Shown piece after piece: positions 50,441-59,404 of a stretch of 64,000 nucleotides of DNA. The stretch lies in the NCBI GenBank assembly GCA_029884425.1, contig JAOUHV010000001.1:1-64000 (forward strand), written 5' to 3'. Under the pieces are notes generated by a model. The model saw only the letters and a list, made by a program, of their open reading frames with translations. It did not search any database and had not been told where the DNA came from. How positions within the stretch are numbered: position 1 is the first letter of the stretch; the number at the start of each line of letters is the position of its first letter. The stretch is from Gammaproteobacteria bacterium (GTDB taxonomy: Bacteria; Pseudomonadota; Gammaproteobacteria; S012-40). The translations under genes were made by a program, and so were the position numbers.

Positions 50441-53176
50441 ATGAACAATAAACCCCTGATACTCGTTGATGGCTCGTCCTATCTATACCGCGCCTTCCAT
50501 GCCATGCCCAATTTCAGCAACTCCAAGGGCGAGCCCACTGGCGCCATCTACGGTGTCATCAACATGATGAAGCGCTTGCTGCGCGACTACGACACCGACC
50601 GAGTCATTATGGTTTTCGACGCGAAAGGCAAAACCTTTCGCGATGAAATGTATCCAGAATACAAAGCCAATCGGCCATCGATGCCCGACGAGCTGCGCGG
50701 CCAGATCGAACCCATTCACCAGATCCTGCAGGCGATGGGGTTTCCCATCCTGATGATCGAAGGGGTCGAGGCTGACGATGTAATCGGTACCCTCGCCGCC
50801 CACGCCAGCCAGGCCGGTCAGCGCACCATCATTTCCACCGGCGATAAGGACATGGCGCAGTTGGTCAACGAGCACGTGCAACTGGTCAACACCATGACCG
50901 AAACCCACATGGACATCGACGGCGTGGTGGAAAAATTCGGCGTGCCGCCACAGCTGATTGTCGACTACCTGGCATTGATTGGAGACAAGGTCGACAACAT
51001 CCCCGGCGTCCCCAGTTGCGGTCCCAAGACCGCAGTGAAGTGGTTGACCACTTACGGCTCACTGCAGGGCGTGATTGACCATGCAGATGAAATTGGCGGC
51101 AAAGTGGGTGAAAAATTACGCGAGACCCTGCCGCAGTTGCCCCTCTCCTATCAACTGGCGACCATCAAATGCGACGTGCCGCTGGAGGCTTCTCTCGACA
51201 GCCTGCGCATGTCGACACCGAACAATGCGGTACTGGCTGACCAGTTCCAGCGTTGGGAATTCCGCACCTGGTTGCGCGAGGTCAAACAGGCCGGTACCGT
51301 CCAGCAGGAAATGGATTTGGGCATGCCCGAGATTGAAGAGGAGTTGCCTGCCTCCTCGCCTGCGACGGTAAAGCGCAACTACCAGATCATTACCGAGCAA
51401 GCCCAGCTGGACGATTGGCTGCAACGACTAAGTACCGCCACACTGTTCGCCTTTGACACCGAGACCACCAGCCTGGAGTACATGCAGGCACAGATCGTCG
51501 GCGTGTCTTTTGCCATTGAGCCGGGCGAAGCGGCCTATGTGCCCCTGGCCCACGACTACGACGGCGCGCCTGCGCAACTGGATCGTGCCAGCGTATTGGC
51601 CCAGCTCAAGCCGCTGCTGGAAAACCCGGCACAGACCAAGATCGGCCAAAACCTGAAATACGACATGAACGTGTTGGGCAACTACGGCATTGCCCTGCGC
51701 GGCATTGCGTTTGACACCATGCTTGAGTCCTACGTGCTCGACTCTGTGGGTCGTCACGACATGGATTCGCTGGCGGAAAAGCATCTGGGCGAAACCACCA
51801 TTCACTTTGAGGATATCGCCGGCAAGGGCGCAAAGCAGAAAACCTTCAACCAGATCGAGGTGGCGGTGGCCGGTGAATATGCCGCCGAGGACGCCGACAT
51901 CACCCTGCGCTTGCACCGGGCGTTGTGGCCACAGCTCGGCAAGACCCAAACCCTGCCCAAGGTGTTCAACGAGATTGAATTGCCGCTGGTGACGGTGCTG
52001 TCCCGACTGGAGCGCAATGGAGTGTTGGTGGATGCTAACTTACTGGCTATCCAAAGTGGTGAACTAACCCAACGGCTGGCCGAGGTTGAGCAACAGGCCT
52101 ACGATCTGGCCGACGGTGCCTTCAACCTCAATTCGCCCAAGCAGATTCAGGAGATCCTGTTCGAAAAACAGGGCATCCCGGTCATCAAAAAAACCCCGGG
52201 CGGGCAGCCCTCCACTGCCGAGCCGGTACTGCAGGAACTGGCGGAAAACTATCCGTTGCCTCGTCTGATTCTGGAGCACCGCAGTCTGGCCAAGCTCAAG
52301 TCGACCTACACCGACAAACTGCCGCAGATGATAGACGCGAACACCGGTCGAGTGCATACCTCCTACCATCAGGCGGTGGCGGCCACCGGGCGTTTGTCCT
52401 CTTCTGATCCTAACCTGCAGAACATTCCGGTGCGTACCCAGGAAGGGCGGCGGATTCGTCAGGCGTTTATTGCCCTGGCGGGTTTCAAAGTGGTGGCGGC
52501 GGATTACTCGCAAATCGAATTGCGCATCATGGCGCACCTCTCCGGCGATGCCGGTCTGGTGAAAGCGTTCCAGTTGGGTGAGGACATTCACCGCGCTACC
52601 GCCGCAGAAATCTTCGGCGTCGAATTGGCTGATGTGAGCGCTGACCAACGTCGCAACGCCAAGGCGATCAACTTTGGTCTGATTTATGGCATGTCCGCGT
52701 TTGGCCTGTCACGCCAGCTCGGTATTGAGCGCGGCGAGGCCCAGCAGTACATGAATCACTACTTTGAGCGTTACCCCGGTGTGGCGGATTACATGGAGCG
52801 CATCCGCAATCAGGCGCGTGACCAGGGTTACGTCGAGACCCTGTTTGGTCGTCGGCTTTACCTGCCGGAGATTCGTTCGTCCAACGCCCAGTTACGCCAG
52901 TACGCCGAGCGCACCGCTATCAACGCTCCCATGCAGGGTACGGCGGCAGACATCATCAAAAAGGCAATGATTGCCCTGCACCAGTGGATTGGGGATGACA
53001 ACCAGGACGTGCGCATGATCATGCAGGTGCATGACGAACTGGTGTTTGAGGTGGCGGAAGGTGAGCTAACGCGAATTAACGGCGAGATCCGCCGGATCAT
53101 GGAAGCGGCGGCCAGCCTGGATGTGCCGCTGGAAGTGGACGTGGGGGTGGGCAATAACTGGGACGAGGCACACTAG
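50441..53176 (+). CDS. polA: DNA polymerase I
   Basis: A 911-residue polymerase. The N-terminal 5'-3' exonuclease begins with PLILVDGSSYLYRAFHAMP and has EADDVIGTLA. The proofreading domain is intact with FAFDTETTSL (catalytic Asp and Glu) and YAAEDADITLRL. The polymerase domain has DYSQIELRIMAHLSGD, RRNAKAINFGLIYGMSAFGL and MQVHDELVFEV. It fills gaps in Okazaki fragment processing and repair. The ATG at 50441 is chosen from homology; the frame is open to 50396. Confidence 0.97.
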   Translation: MNNKPLILVDGSSYLYRAFHAMPNFSNSKGEPTGAIYGVINMMKRLLRDYDTDRVIMVFDAKGKTFRDEMYPEYKANRPSMPDELRGQIEPIHQILQAMGFPILMIEGVEADDVIGTLAAHASQAGQRTIISTGDKDMAQLVNEHVQLVNTMTETHMDIDGVVEKFGVPPQLIVDYLALIGDKVDNIPGVPSCGPKTAVKWLTTYGSLQGVIDHADEIGGKVGEKLRETLPQLPLSYQLATIKCDVPLEASLDSLRMSTPNNAVLADQFQRWEFRTWLREVKQAGTVQQEMDLGMPEIEEELPASSPATVKRNYQIITEQAQLDDWLQRLSTATLFAFDTETTSLEYMQAQIVGVSFAIEPGEAAYVPLAHDYDGAPAQLDRASVLAQLKPLLENPAQTKIGQNLKYDMNVLGNYGIALRGIAFDTMLESYVLDSVGRHDMDSLAEKHLGETTIHFEDIAGKGAKQKTFNQIEVAVAGEYAAEDADITLRLHRALWPQLGKTQTLPKVFNEIELPLVTVLSRLERNGVLVDANLLAIQSGELTQRLAEVEQQAYDLADGAFNLNSPKQIQEILFEKQGIPVIKKTPGGQPSTAEPVLQELAENYPLPRLILEHRSLAKLKSTYTDKLPQMIDANTGRVHTSYHQAVAATGRLSSSDPNLQNIPVRTQEGRRIRQAFIALAGFKVVAADYSQIELRIMAHLSGDAGLVKAFQLGEDIHRATAAEIFGVELADVSADQRRNAKAINFGLIYGMSAFGLSRQLGIERGEAQQYMNHYFERYPGVADYMERIRNQARDQGYVETLFGRRLYLPEIRSSNAQLRQYAERTAINAPMQGTAADIIKKAMIALHQWIGDDNQDVRMIMQVHDELVFEVAEGELTRINGEIRRIMEAAASLDVPLEVDVGVGNNWDEAH

Positions 53177-53210
53177 CCATAGATGAAGCTAAAAAAATTT
53201 TCAGAATGCT

Positions 53211-53238
53211 GAAACTTTTTCTATTGGTGTCCCTCTAA
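53211..53238 (+). promoter_or_regulatory. Candidate sigma-E/AlgU-type promoter after polA
   Basis: GAAACTT at 53211-53217 and TCTAA at 53234-53238 are separated by 16 bp, close to the envelope-stress sigma consensus (GGAACTT, 16 bp, TCTRA). It lies 35 bp past the polA stop and directly upstream of the hairpin-rich sRNA candidate. The Pseudomonas sRNA ErsA at this same locus is known to be AlgU-dependent. Confidence 0.55.
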
Positions 53239-53244
53239 CTTTGT

Positions 53245-53360
53245 ACGAGCTCCCAGAATCGCCTGTTTGCCCCTCCCTCGAACAGGCACACCGATTCCCC
53301 AGAGTCGGTATGGCTCCCAACGGCCCCGGAACCCCCTCTCTCCCTCCGGGGCCATTTCTT
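53245..53360 (+). ncRNA. Candidate small RNA in the spf (Spot 42) / ersA locus
   Basis: The polA-engB gap has no ORF but three ordered inverted repeats: GCCTGTT/AACAGGC (53261-53287) with a C-rich 13-nt loop; ACCGA/TCGGT (53290-53309) with a CCCC-containing loop; and a perfect 9-bp GGCCCCGGA/TCCGGGGCC stem (53322-53353) followed by ATTTCTTTT, an intrinsic terminator. The single-stranded C/U-rich loops could pair with Shine-Dalgarno sequences. Position and promoter resemble ErsA of Pseudomonas and Spot 42 of enterics. The transcription start is estimated from the candidate promoter. Confidence 0.65.
53322..53360 (+). terminator. Intrinsic terminator of the candidate sRNA
   Basis: A perfect 9-bp GC stem (53322-53330 with 53345-53353) with a 14-nt pyrimidine-rich loop is followed by ATTTCTTTT. 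It abuts the stop codon of the convergent engB. Confidence 0.75.
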
Positions 53361-53361
53361 T

Positions 53362-53988
53362 TCAGGTGGTTTCCAACGGCGGCAAATCCAGCCAGGTACA
53401 GAGTTTGGCCAGCACCGGCTCTAATCCAACCGCATTGAGCGACGAAAACAGCTGCACTTCATGATCAACTTTCCATTTCTGCAGTTCCTTGCGGACTTTC
53501 TGCAATTCGTTGCTGGCAGCGCCACGGCTGAGTTTGTCGGATTTGGTCAGCAGGACATGCACCGGGGTTTTGGTGGCCTCGCACCAGTCCAGCATGATTT
53601 GGTCGTAATCGCGCATGGCGTGGCGCACGTCCATGACCAGTACCAGTCCCTTGAGGCTGGCGCGCTGGCGAAAATAACCTTCCATCAGATTTCGCCAGTG
53701 GTCCTTTACTTCGAACGGAACCTTGGCAAAGCCGTATCCGGGCAGGTCGACCAGCCGGCGCTGTTCGTCCAGGGAGAAGAAAATGATTTGCTGGGTACGG
53801 CCCGGTGTTTTACTGGTGCGAGCCAGTGAATTCTGCCCGGTGATGGTATTTACGGCGCTGGATTTGCCGGCATTGGAGCGCCCGGCAAATCCCACTTCCA
53901 GACCGTTGTCCGCAGGCAATTGACTTATGGCATTCGCCGCCATGGTGAAAAAGGCGCGGCGGAGCGCGGGATGACGTAATTCGGCCAC
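53362..53988 (-). CDS. engB: Ribosome biogenesis GTP-binding protein EngB (YihA/YsxC)
   Basis: A 208-residue GTPase needed for large-subunit assembly and cell division. P-loop GRSNAGKSSAVNTI near residue 33, switch II DLPGYGFAKV, and LTKSDKLSRG for guanine recognition. EngB commonly lies next to polA with an sRNA gene between, as here. It is convergent with polA and 3 bp downstream of the cyclic-nucleotide-binding gene. Confidence 0.95.
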   Translation of the reverse strand: MAELRHPALRRAFFTMAANAISQLPADNGLEVGFAGRSNAGKSSAVNTITGQNSLARTSKTPGRTQQIIFFSLDEQRRLVDLPGYGFAKVPFEVKDHWRNLMEGYFRQRASLKGLVLVMDVRHAMRDYDQIMLDWCEATKTPVHVLLTKSDKLSRGAASNELQKVRKELQKWKVDHEVQLFSSLNAVGLEPVLAKLCTWLDLPPLETT

Positions 53989-53991
53989 GGT

Positions 53992-54480
53992 TTAGTGTTT
54001 GCCTTTGCCGTACAGGATATTGGAGTAGGTGGCGACGTCGGAACTTAGACGGCGGAACAGGTGGTCAAGGCTGACGATGGCATGCTCCAGAATGTTCACT
54101 GCGATGTAGGGGTACTCAACACGCAGACGGTTGTACATGGTGCGTGACAGCTTCAGCAGCTGAGTATCATTTTTGAGCGCCATCATGCGCACTGAGCGAG
54201 GCTCCAGGTCAAAGAACGACATTTCACCCATCAATTCGCCTTCGTGAACGCGGCCCACTTCGGTTTCGTTGGTGCCATCGACATGGATCAAGCCGGCCTG
54301 CCCTTTGATAACGAAGTACAACGACTCACCGACAGTGCCAATTTCGGCAATGATCTGGTTTTTGCTGAAGGTGACCACTTCGGTATAGTCCAACAGCAAC
54401 TGGACTTCTTTGATAGTCAGCGATTCACACAAGTGTTGCTGATTAAGAAATTGAATCAGATTGATCTTTTCCGAGGTCAT
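53992..54480 (-). CDS. Stand-alone cyclic nucleotide-binding domain protein
   Basis: A 162-residue protein that is almost entirely one cNMP-binding beta-barrel: FSKNQIIAEIGTVGESLYFVIKGQAGLI at about residues 38-65 and GELMGEMSFFDLEPRSVRMMAL around 80-101, which resembles the phosphate-binding cassette. The CRP-type DNA-binding helix-turn-helix is missing; the C-terminus is a short helix. It may bind cAMP/cGMP or be a degenerate sensor, and its output is unknown. It lies upstream of engB with a 3-bp gap and is divergent from dsbA. Confidence 0.85.
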   Translation of the reverse strand: MTSEKINLIQFLNQQHLCESLTIKEVQLLLDYTEVVTFSKNQIIAEIGTVGESLYFVIKGQAGLIHVDGTNETEVGRVHEGELMGEMSFFDLEPRSVRMMALKNDTQLLKLSRTMYNRLRVEYPYIAVNILEHAIVSLDHLFRRLSSDVATYSNILYGKGKH

Positions 54481-54597
54481 ACTGCCCTCCAGGCAAAATA
54501 CTGAGTTAAACGATCATATACCGCGGATGTTAACAAACTTTATTGTTTTAACCTATGAAATCCGCTAGTCTGGCCGCGGTACTACGGGAGGTAAATC

Positions 54598-55221
54598 ATG
54601 AAAAAAATCGCTCTGATCTTTTGTGCTTTGTTTATGCTGGCCCCTTTGGCCACAGTTTCTGCCGCTGAATTTAAGGAAGGCGTGCAGTACATCAAGCTTG
54701 CCGATCCACAACCCACCAGCACCGGCGACAAGGTCGAGGTGATGGAGTTTTTCTGGTACGGCTGTCCGCACTGTTTTCGTTTTGAGCCATTCGTTGAGCG
54801 CTTGGTAAAACAGCTTCCTGCCAATGCCCAGTTTGTGCGCACCCCGGCAATGTTCCGCGCTACGTGGGAACTGCATGCTCGCGCCTATTACGCGGCAGAA
54901 ATTTTGGGTGTGCTTGAGAAAGTACACAAGCCCATGTTCAATGCGCTGCACTTGGAACAACGTACGCTGGAAACGGATGAGCAGATTACCAAACTGTTCG
55001 TTGAGCAAGGCGTAGACAAGGAATCATTCACCAAGACTTTCCGCTCGTTCGCGGTAGAAACCCGAATTCGCCGCGCCAAGACGCTGGCTGAACGCTACAA
55101 CCTTGATGGTGTGCCCGCAGTTATTGTTAACGGCAAGTACATGGTCAATGGCCGTACCGCAGGCGGCAATGCGCAAATGCTGCAAGTGATCGAATATCTG
55201 GTGAAGCAAGAATCCAGATAA
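54598..55221 (+). CDS. dsbA: Thiol:disulfide interchange protein DsbA
   Basis: A 207-residue periplasmic oxidase that introduces disulfide bonds. The signal peptide ends about residue 22 (VSAAE). The thioredoxin-fold active site CPHC is in FFWYGCPHCFRFEPF near residue 58; the cis-proline loop is GVPAVIVNGKYMV. A strong GGGAGGT ribosome site precedes the ATG. The gene ends 20 bp before a terminator shared with lpxL. Confidence 0.95.
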   Translation: MKKIALIFCALFMLAPLATVSAAEFKEGVQYIKLADPQPTSTGDKVEVMEFFWYGCPHCFRFEPFVERLVKQLPANAQFVRTPAMFRATWELHARAYYAAEILGVLEKVHKPMFNALHLEQRTLETDEQITKLFVEQGVDKESFTKTFRSFAVETRIRRAKTLAERYNLDGVPAVIVNGKYMVNGRTAGGNAQMLQVIEYLVKQESR

Positions 55222-55240
55222 CGCCGGGTTTCATGGGCGT

Positions 55241-55269
55241 AAAAAAGGCGGGAATTCCCCGCCTTTTTT
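55241..55269. terminator. Bidirectional intrinsic terminator between dsbA and lpxL
   Basis: AAAAAAGGCGGG pairs with CCCGCCTTTTTT around a 5-nt loop, with A and T runs on both sides, so it can stop transcription from either side. It lies between the convergent dsbA and acyltransferase genes, touching the acyltransferase stop codon. Confidence 0.9.
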
Positions 55270-56212
55270 ATTTGGCGTACAAATCCGGATACGGTGGCGG
55301 ACGCTTTTTGAAGCGGCGATGTGACCACAAATACTGTTCCGGAGCGCGGCGGGTGTGTTCTTCGATCAATTGATGATAAATCGCCACGTCCTGTTTTTCG
55401 TCGCCGGAAGGAATGCCGACTGCCGGTTGCAACCGCAGCAGATAGCGACCACTGTCCTGGCGCTGGACAAAAAACGGCACAATGGCGGCACCACTGACCT
55501 TGGCCAGCCGTGACAGTGCGGTGTTGCAGGTGGCATCGATGCCAAAAAACGGCGCCATGATGTAGTGCTTGTCGTTGTAGCCCTGGTCCGAGGCGTACCA
55601 CACCACCCTGCCCTGTTTGAGCGAGCGCACCAGTTGGCGAATGTCGGTTTCGGTGATCATGTTGGCCATGTGGATGTTGCGGTAATGGCTGATGACATGT
55701 TCTTTGAAGGCATGTTTGTGCGCCTGGTACATGGCGTCCAGTCCTTCTGCCAGTTGGTCGTTCATGATGCGATTGCCCAGTTCCAGCGAGGTGAAATGCG
55801 CGCTGAGCAGAATTACCCCCCGGCTTTGGTCCGTCCACTGGCGGATGTGTTCCATGCCTTCCACATCGACCAGTTTTTGCAGGGCGGACTTGTCTTCCCA
55901 CCAGGCGATACCGGTTTCCACCAGCGCCATGCCCAGTGACTGGAAATGTTTTTTAACGATGGCTTGTTGCGCGGAGCTGTCCAGCTCAGGAAAGCAGTGG
56001 CGAATATTGACCGAGGTGACATGGCGGCGAGAACCCGCAGCCGCATAGGCGAGTCGACCAATCATGCGCCCCACGGCCAATCGCGCGGGATGCGGCAACG
56101 TGGTGACGAGGCGCAGCGCGCCAATGCCCAGCCAATCGGGCCAGTAGCGGGGGTGAGTAAAGGGTTTGGCGAACAGCTTGTGAGACACGCGATAATCAGG
56201 CCTGTGATACAC
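55268..56212 (-). CDS. lpxL: Lipid A biosynthesis acyltransferase (LpxL/HtrB-type)
   Basis: A 314-residue LABLAT-family acyltransferase. An N-terminal hydrophobic anchor (about residues 28-62) is followed by the catalytic HFTSLELGNR (HxxxxE/D motif) near residue 138, then WYASDQGYNDKHYIMAPFFGIDA, a family motif for acyl-donor binding. It adds a secondary acyl chain to Kdo-lipid A at the inner membrane. It lies beside gmhA and waaA, other LPS core genes. LpxL versus LpxM/LpxP cannot be settled here. Confidence 0.9.
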   Translation of the reverse strand: MYHRPDYRVSHKLFAKPFTHPRYWPDWLGIGALRLVTTLPHPARLAVGRMIGRLAYAAAGSRRHVTSVNIRHCFPELDSSAQQAIVKKHFQSLGMALVETGIAWWEDKSALQKLVDVEGMEHIRQWTDQSRGVILLSAHFTSLELGNRIMNDQLAEGLDAMYQAHKHAFKEHVISHYRNIHMANMITETDIRQLVRSLKQGRVVWYASDQGYNDKHYIMAPFFGIDATCNTALSRLAKVSGAAIVPFFVQRQDSGRYLLRLQPAVGIPSGDEKQDVAIYHQLIEEHTRRAPEQYLWSHRRFKKRPPPYPDLYAK

Positions 56213-56250
56213 TATGTCACGTATTGTAACTGTTTGAGCGAGATAGCTAA

Positions 56251-56820
56251 ATGCTACCTGATTTAGAAAAGGCCCTGCAGCAGCACCAAGCGGTGATGGC
56301 AGGCCTGCTGGAACTGCAAGTACCGGTAAACAAAGCCATTAATGCCATGCGTGAAAGTTTTGCCAACGGCGGAACGGTTTACGCCTGCGGCAACGGTGGT
56401 TCGGCCTCGGACGCCCAGCACTTTGCTGCCGAGCTGACAGGCCGCTTTGAAAAAACCCGTCGCGGCTATCCGGCAGTGGCGTTGACCACGGACACGTCCG
56501 CCCTGACGGCGATTGGCAATGACTTTGGTTTTGACCGCATTTTTTCCCGGCAGCTGGAATCCTTGGGGCGTAAAGGCGATGTGGTGATTCTGATTTCCAC
56601 CTCGGGCAATTCATCCAACCTGATGGAAACCTGCCGCCAAGCCCAAGCACAGGGTATTACCACCATCGGCCTGTTGGGGCGTGACGGCGGCGAACTGGGC
56701 AAGGTGGTGGATGTGGCACTGGTGGTTCCCGGTCAGCGGACTTCGCGCATTCAGGAAGCGCATATCTTCCTGCTGCATCATTTGTGCGAAGCCTTCGAAG
56801 CCGACAACCCCTACGTCTAA
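56251..56820 (+). CDS. gmhA: Phosphoheptose isomerase (SIS domain)
   Basis: A 189-residue SIS-domain isomerase converting sedoheptulose-7-phosphate to D-glycero-D-manno-heptose-7-phosphate, the first step to LPS core heptose. Signatures: CGNGGSASDAQHFAAELTGRF near residue 48, VVILISTSGNSSNL and QEAHIFLLHHLCEAFE. The related DiaA shares this fold; the adjacent waaA and lpxL favour GmhA. The waaA start lies 4 bp after its stop. Confidence 0.92.
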   Translation: MLPDLEKALQQHQAVMAGLLELQVPVNKAINAMRESFANGGTVYACGNGGSASDAQHFAAELTGRFEKTRRGYPAVALTTDTSALTAIGNDFGFDRIFSRQLESLGRKGDVVILISTSGNSSNLMETCRQAQAQGITTIGLLGRDGGELGKVVDVALVVPGQRTSRIQEAHIFLLHHLCEAFEADNPYV

Positions 56821-56824
56821 TCTC

Positions 56825-58069
56825 TTGCGCCAACTCTATTCACTTTTACTCTGGCTGCTGTTGCCCGGGCTGCTGATCTGGTTGTGGTTGCGCCGTGATC
56901 AGCGGCCGACCCTGGCGCAGCGGCTGGGGTTTTATTCGTCAGCCGAACCCGCGTTTTACTGGGTACATGCCGCCTCGGTGGGCGAAGTGCTGGCCGCACG
57001 GCCACTGATCGAGGCCATGCTGCAGCGTTTTCCGCAGCGATCCATTGTGGTGACCACCTTTACCCGTACTGGCGCTGATTTTGTTGCCAGCAGCTTCGGC
57101 GCTCGGGTGCAACATGCCTATTTGCCCATTGATCTGGGGCCGATGATTGGCCAGTTTTTGCGTAAATTTCAGCCCAGATGCGCGATTTTTCTTGAAACCG
57201 AGCTGTGGCCAAACATGCTGGCCAGCCTGCAACGACGCGGCATCAAAACCATGATTGCCAATGGACGGATTTCACCGGCCACGGCGCGCCGCTATCAGCA
57301 GTTTTCAGCGCTGTTTGCGCCCTTGCTGGCCAAGCTGGATGTGGTTGCGGTGCAAAGCAACGCCGATGCGACGAGCTACCAGTTACTGGGCGTACCGGCA
57401 TCGCGGTTGGCGGTGCTGGGCAATCTCAAGTATGACTTGCAGCTGCCAGCCAACACCGATGAGGTTGCCAAGGATTTGCGTCAGCAGTGGCGCGGCAGGC
57501 AGGTGTTGCTGGCGGCCAGCACCCGGGACGGCGAAGAGGCTGCGTTGCTGGAGTTGTACCCTCGGCTGCGGCAGCGTTTTCCGCAATTGTTGCTGGTGCT
57601 GGTGCCACGCCATCCGCAGCGGTTTGAATCGGTGGCGGCTCTGGTGTTGGACGCGGGCCTGAGTCTGTGTCGGCGCAGCGAGGCTAGCCCCGTGCCTTGT
57701 CAGCAGGATGTTTTTCTTGGCGATACGCTGGGAGAATTGCCGGGATTTTATGCGGCGGCGGATGTGATTTTCATCGGTGGCAGTCTGGCGCCGCTGGGAG
57801 GACATAATCCGTTGGAAGCCGCTGCGGTGGGCAAAGCCGTGCTGGTGGGCGAGCATACTTTTAACTTTGCCGAAGTGTATGTCCGCTTAGAGCAGCAGGA
57901 CGCGGTGCGACGGGCAACGGGATTGATTGAACTGGCGCAATTGTTTGAGCAGCAATTGGCGAATCCGCACCTGGTGAGCCAGATGGGGGAACGCGCACGT
58001 CAGGTGATGGTGGAAAATCGCGGCGGGGTGAATCAGACCTTGGCGCGAATCGCCCAGCTGACGCCTTAG
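56825..58069 (+). CDS. waaA: 3-deoxy-D-manno-octulosonic acid (Kdo) transferase
   Basis: A 414-residue GT30-type glycosyltransferase that adds Kdo to lipid IVA. N-terminal anchor LYSLLLWLLLPGLLIWLWLRR, then FYWVHAASVGEVLAARPLIEAML and the C-terminal domain with IFIGGSLAPLGGHNPLEAAAVGKAVLVG. I take the TTG at 56825 as start because the WaaA pattern begins there; the frame stays open back to 56681 inside gmhA, but that stretch is tryptophan-rich shadow sequence. No clear ribosome site is seen, suggesting coupling to gmhA. Confidence 0.9.
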   Translation: MRQLYSLLLWLLLPGLLIWLWLRRDQRPTLAQRLGFYSSAEPAFYWVHAASVGEVLAARPLIEAMLQRFPQRSIVVTTFTRTGADFVASSFGARVQHAYLPIDLGPMIGQFLRKFQPRCAIFLETELWPNMLASLQRRGIKTMIANGRISPATARRYQQFSALFAPLLAKLDVVAVQSNADATSYQLLGVPASRLAVLGNLKYDLQLPANTDEVAKDLRQQWRGRQVLLAASTRDGEEAALLELYPRLRQRFPQLLLVLVPRHPQRFESVAALVLDAGLSLCRRSEASPVPCQQDVFLGDTLGELPGFYAAADVIFIGGSLAPLGGHNPLEAAAVGKAVLVGEHTFNFAEVYVRLEQQDAVRRATGLIELAQLFEQQLANPHLVSQMGERARQVMVENRGGVNQTLARIAQLTP

Positions 58070-59397
58070 TTCAAGGTGGAAGAATCCAGCCAGTTGTTGA
58101 CCATCACCAGATCGTCGACGGTGGCCTGACCCACCAGCGTGCGTAGCCGCATGGTGTTGATGATGAAGTCGTAGCGGATTTGTTCGTAGCGGCCACGGGT
58201 GTCAAAGAAACTTTCGATGGCATCGGTCAGTTCGGCAATGGGGCGCTGCCCCCGGTCGTAATCGCGAATGGTGGCGTTGAGCGCATTCTGGCTGGAGTTG
58301 AGTGCGTGGTTCATGGCGCGCACATTACTCATCCCGGACAGCACGCTGAGATAGGCGTCACGGGTGGCGATGAGTACTTCGTTTTCGGCTTTTTGATATT
58401 CCGCCTTGGCCAGTTCCACATTGCTATTGCCCTGCTTTACCCGCGACGAAGTGGTACCGCCGGCGAACAGTGGCATTTTGAAATCGACCGCAACGCGCTG
58501 ATCCAGTGATTGGGTGCCAAAGAAACTGCCATCGGTATAGCGGCCGTAGGATGCGCGCAGATCAATCTGCGGTAAGTGCTCGGATCGATAACGACTGACT
58601 TGGCGTTGCGCGGCATCGACACGCATTTTCAGCGATACCAGCTTCAGGTTTTGCTGCAGCGCGGTGTTGGTCCAGGCTTCCATGTTGGTTGGGGTGGGCG
58701 GACTGAGCGGCGTGTTGGCAATCAAGCGGCGCATGTCGGTGACTTCTTTGCCGGCCAGTTGGCGCAATACTTCCCGGCGATAAATCAATTGGTTTTCTGC
58801 TTGCACTTCCGCGACCACAGCCAGGTCTTTAGCGGCTTCTACGGTTTGCACGTCACTGGACGGTGCCTTGCCGGAGCGCACTAAGGCCTGTGCTTTTTGC
58901 AGGATATCTTCGTACACGCTGCGCTTTTCGCTGGCCAGTTTGAGGCGATCGGATTGGGCCAGGGTGCTCAGGTAGGCGTCGGTCACCCGGAAAATCAGTT
59001 GTTGTTGTTCGTAGCGGTATTCGGCAGTGGCGGCCAGCGCCTCGGCATCGGCCACGCGGATGTCATGAAACGCCGGGATGTTGAATAGCGGCTGGGTCAG
59101 GTTGAGCTCGTACCAGATATCGTCGTACTGATAGGGGCCCAGTTCGTCGGGTTGAACCAGCGCGCCGCCCTGTAACTGCTGTGTTACTTTGCCATAACGG
59201 CCTTGGACGTTAATTTTGGGCAACCACTGCGACACGGCCTGGGGATAGTTTTGTTTGACGATGTCCAGTTTCGCCTTGGCGGCGGCAATCACCGGGTCGT
59301 TTTGCAGTGCCTGATCAAAAACGTCGAGCAAATTGGCGCTGAAGGCTGGTTTGCAACAGCCTATTGTAATCGCCAACAGCACGAGGCGTAGTTTCAT
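58066..59397 (-). CDS. tolC: TolC-family outer membrane efflux protein
   Basis: A 443-residue outer-membrane channel of type I secretion and tripartite efflux. A signal peptide (residues 1-20, ending AFSA) is followed by NLLDVFDQALQNDPVIAAAKAKLD and two homologous halves of long helices plus short strands, with YELNLTQPLFN and VDFKMPLFAGG marking the strand segments. The ATG at 59397 has GGAG 5 bases upstream. It overlaps the convergent waaA stop by 4 bp and is followed upstream by rhodanese and pcm genes, as in other gammaproteobacteria. Confidence 0.93.
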   Translation of the reverse strand: MKLRLVLLAITIGCCKPAFSANLLDVFDQALQNDPVIAAAKAKLDIVKQNYPQAVSQWLPKINVQGRYGKVTQQLQGGALVQPDELGPYQYDDIWYELNLTQPLFNIPAFHDIRVADAEALAATAEYRYEQQQLIFRVTDAYLSTLAQSDRLKLASEKRSVYEDILQKAQALVRSGKAPSSDVQTVEAAKDLAVVAEVQAENQLIYRREVLRQLAGKEVTDMRRLIANTPLSPPTPTNMEAWTNTALQQNLKLVSLKMRVDAAQRQVSRYRSEHLPQIDLRASYGRYTDGSFFGTQSLDQRVAVDFKMPLFAGGTTSSRVKQGNSNVELAKAEYQKAENEVLIATRDAYLSVLSGMSNVRAMNHALNSSQNALNATIRDYDRGQRPIAELTDAIESFFDTRGRYEQIRYDFIINTMRLRTLVGQATVDDLVMVNNWLDSSTLN

Positions 59398-59404
59398 GCC
59401 ACTC

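Noticed and set aside
56681-56824. Extended WaaA start inside gmhA
   Set aside because: The extra 48 residues are Trp/Cys-rich out-of-frame reading of gmhA, and the usual WaaA membrane anchor begins at 56825.
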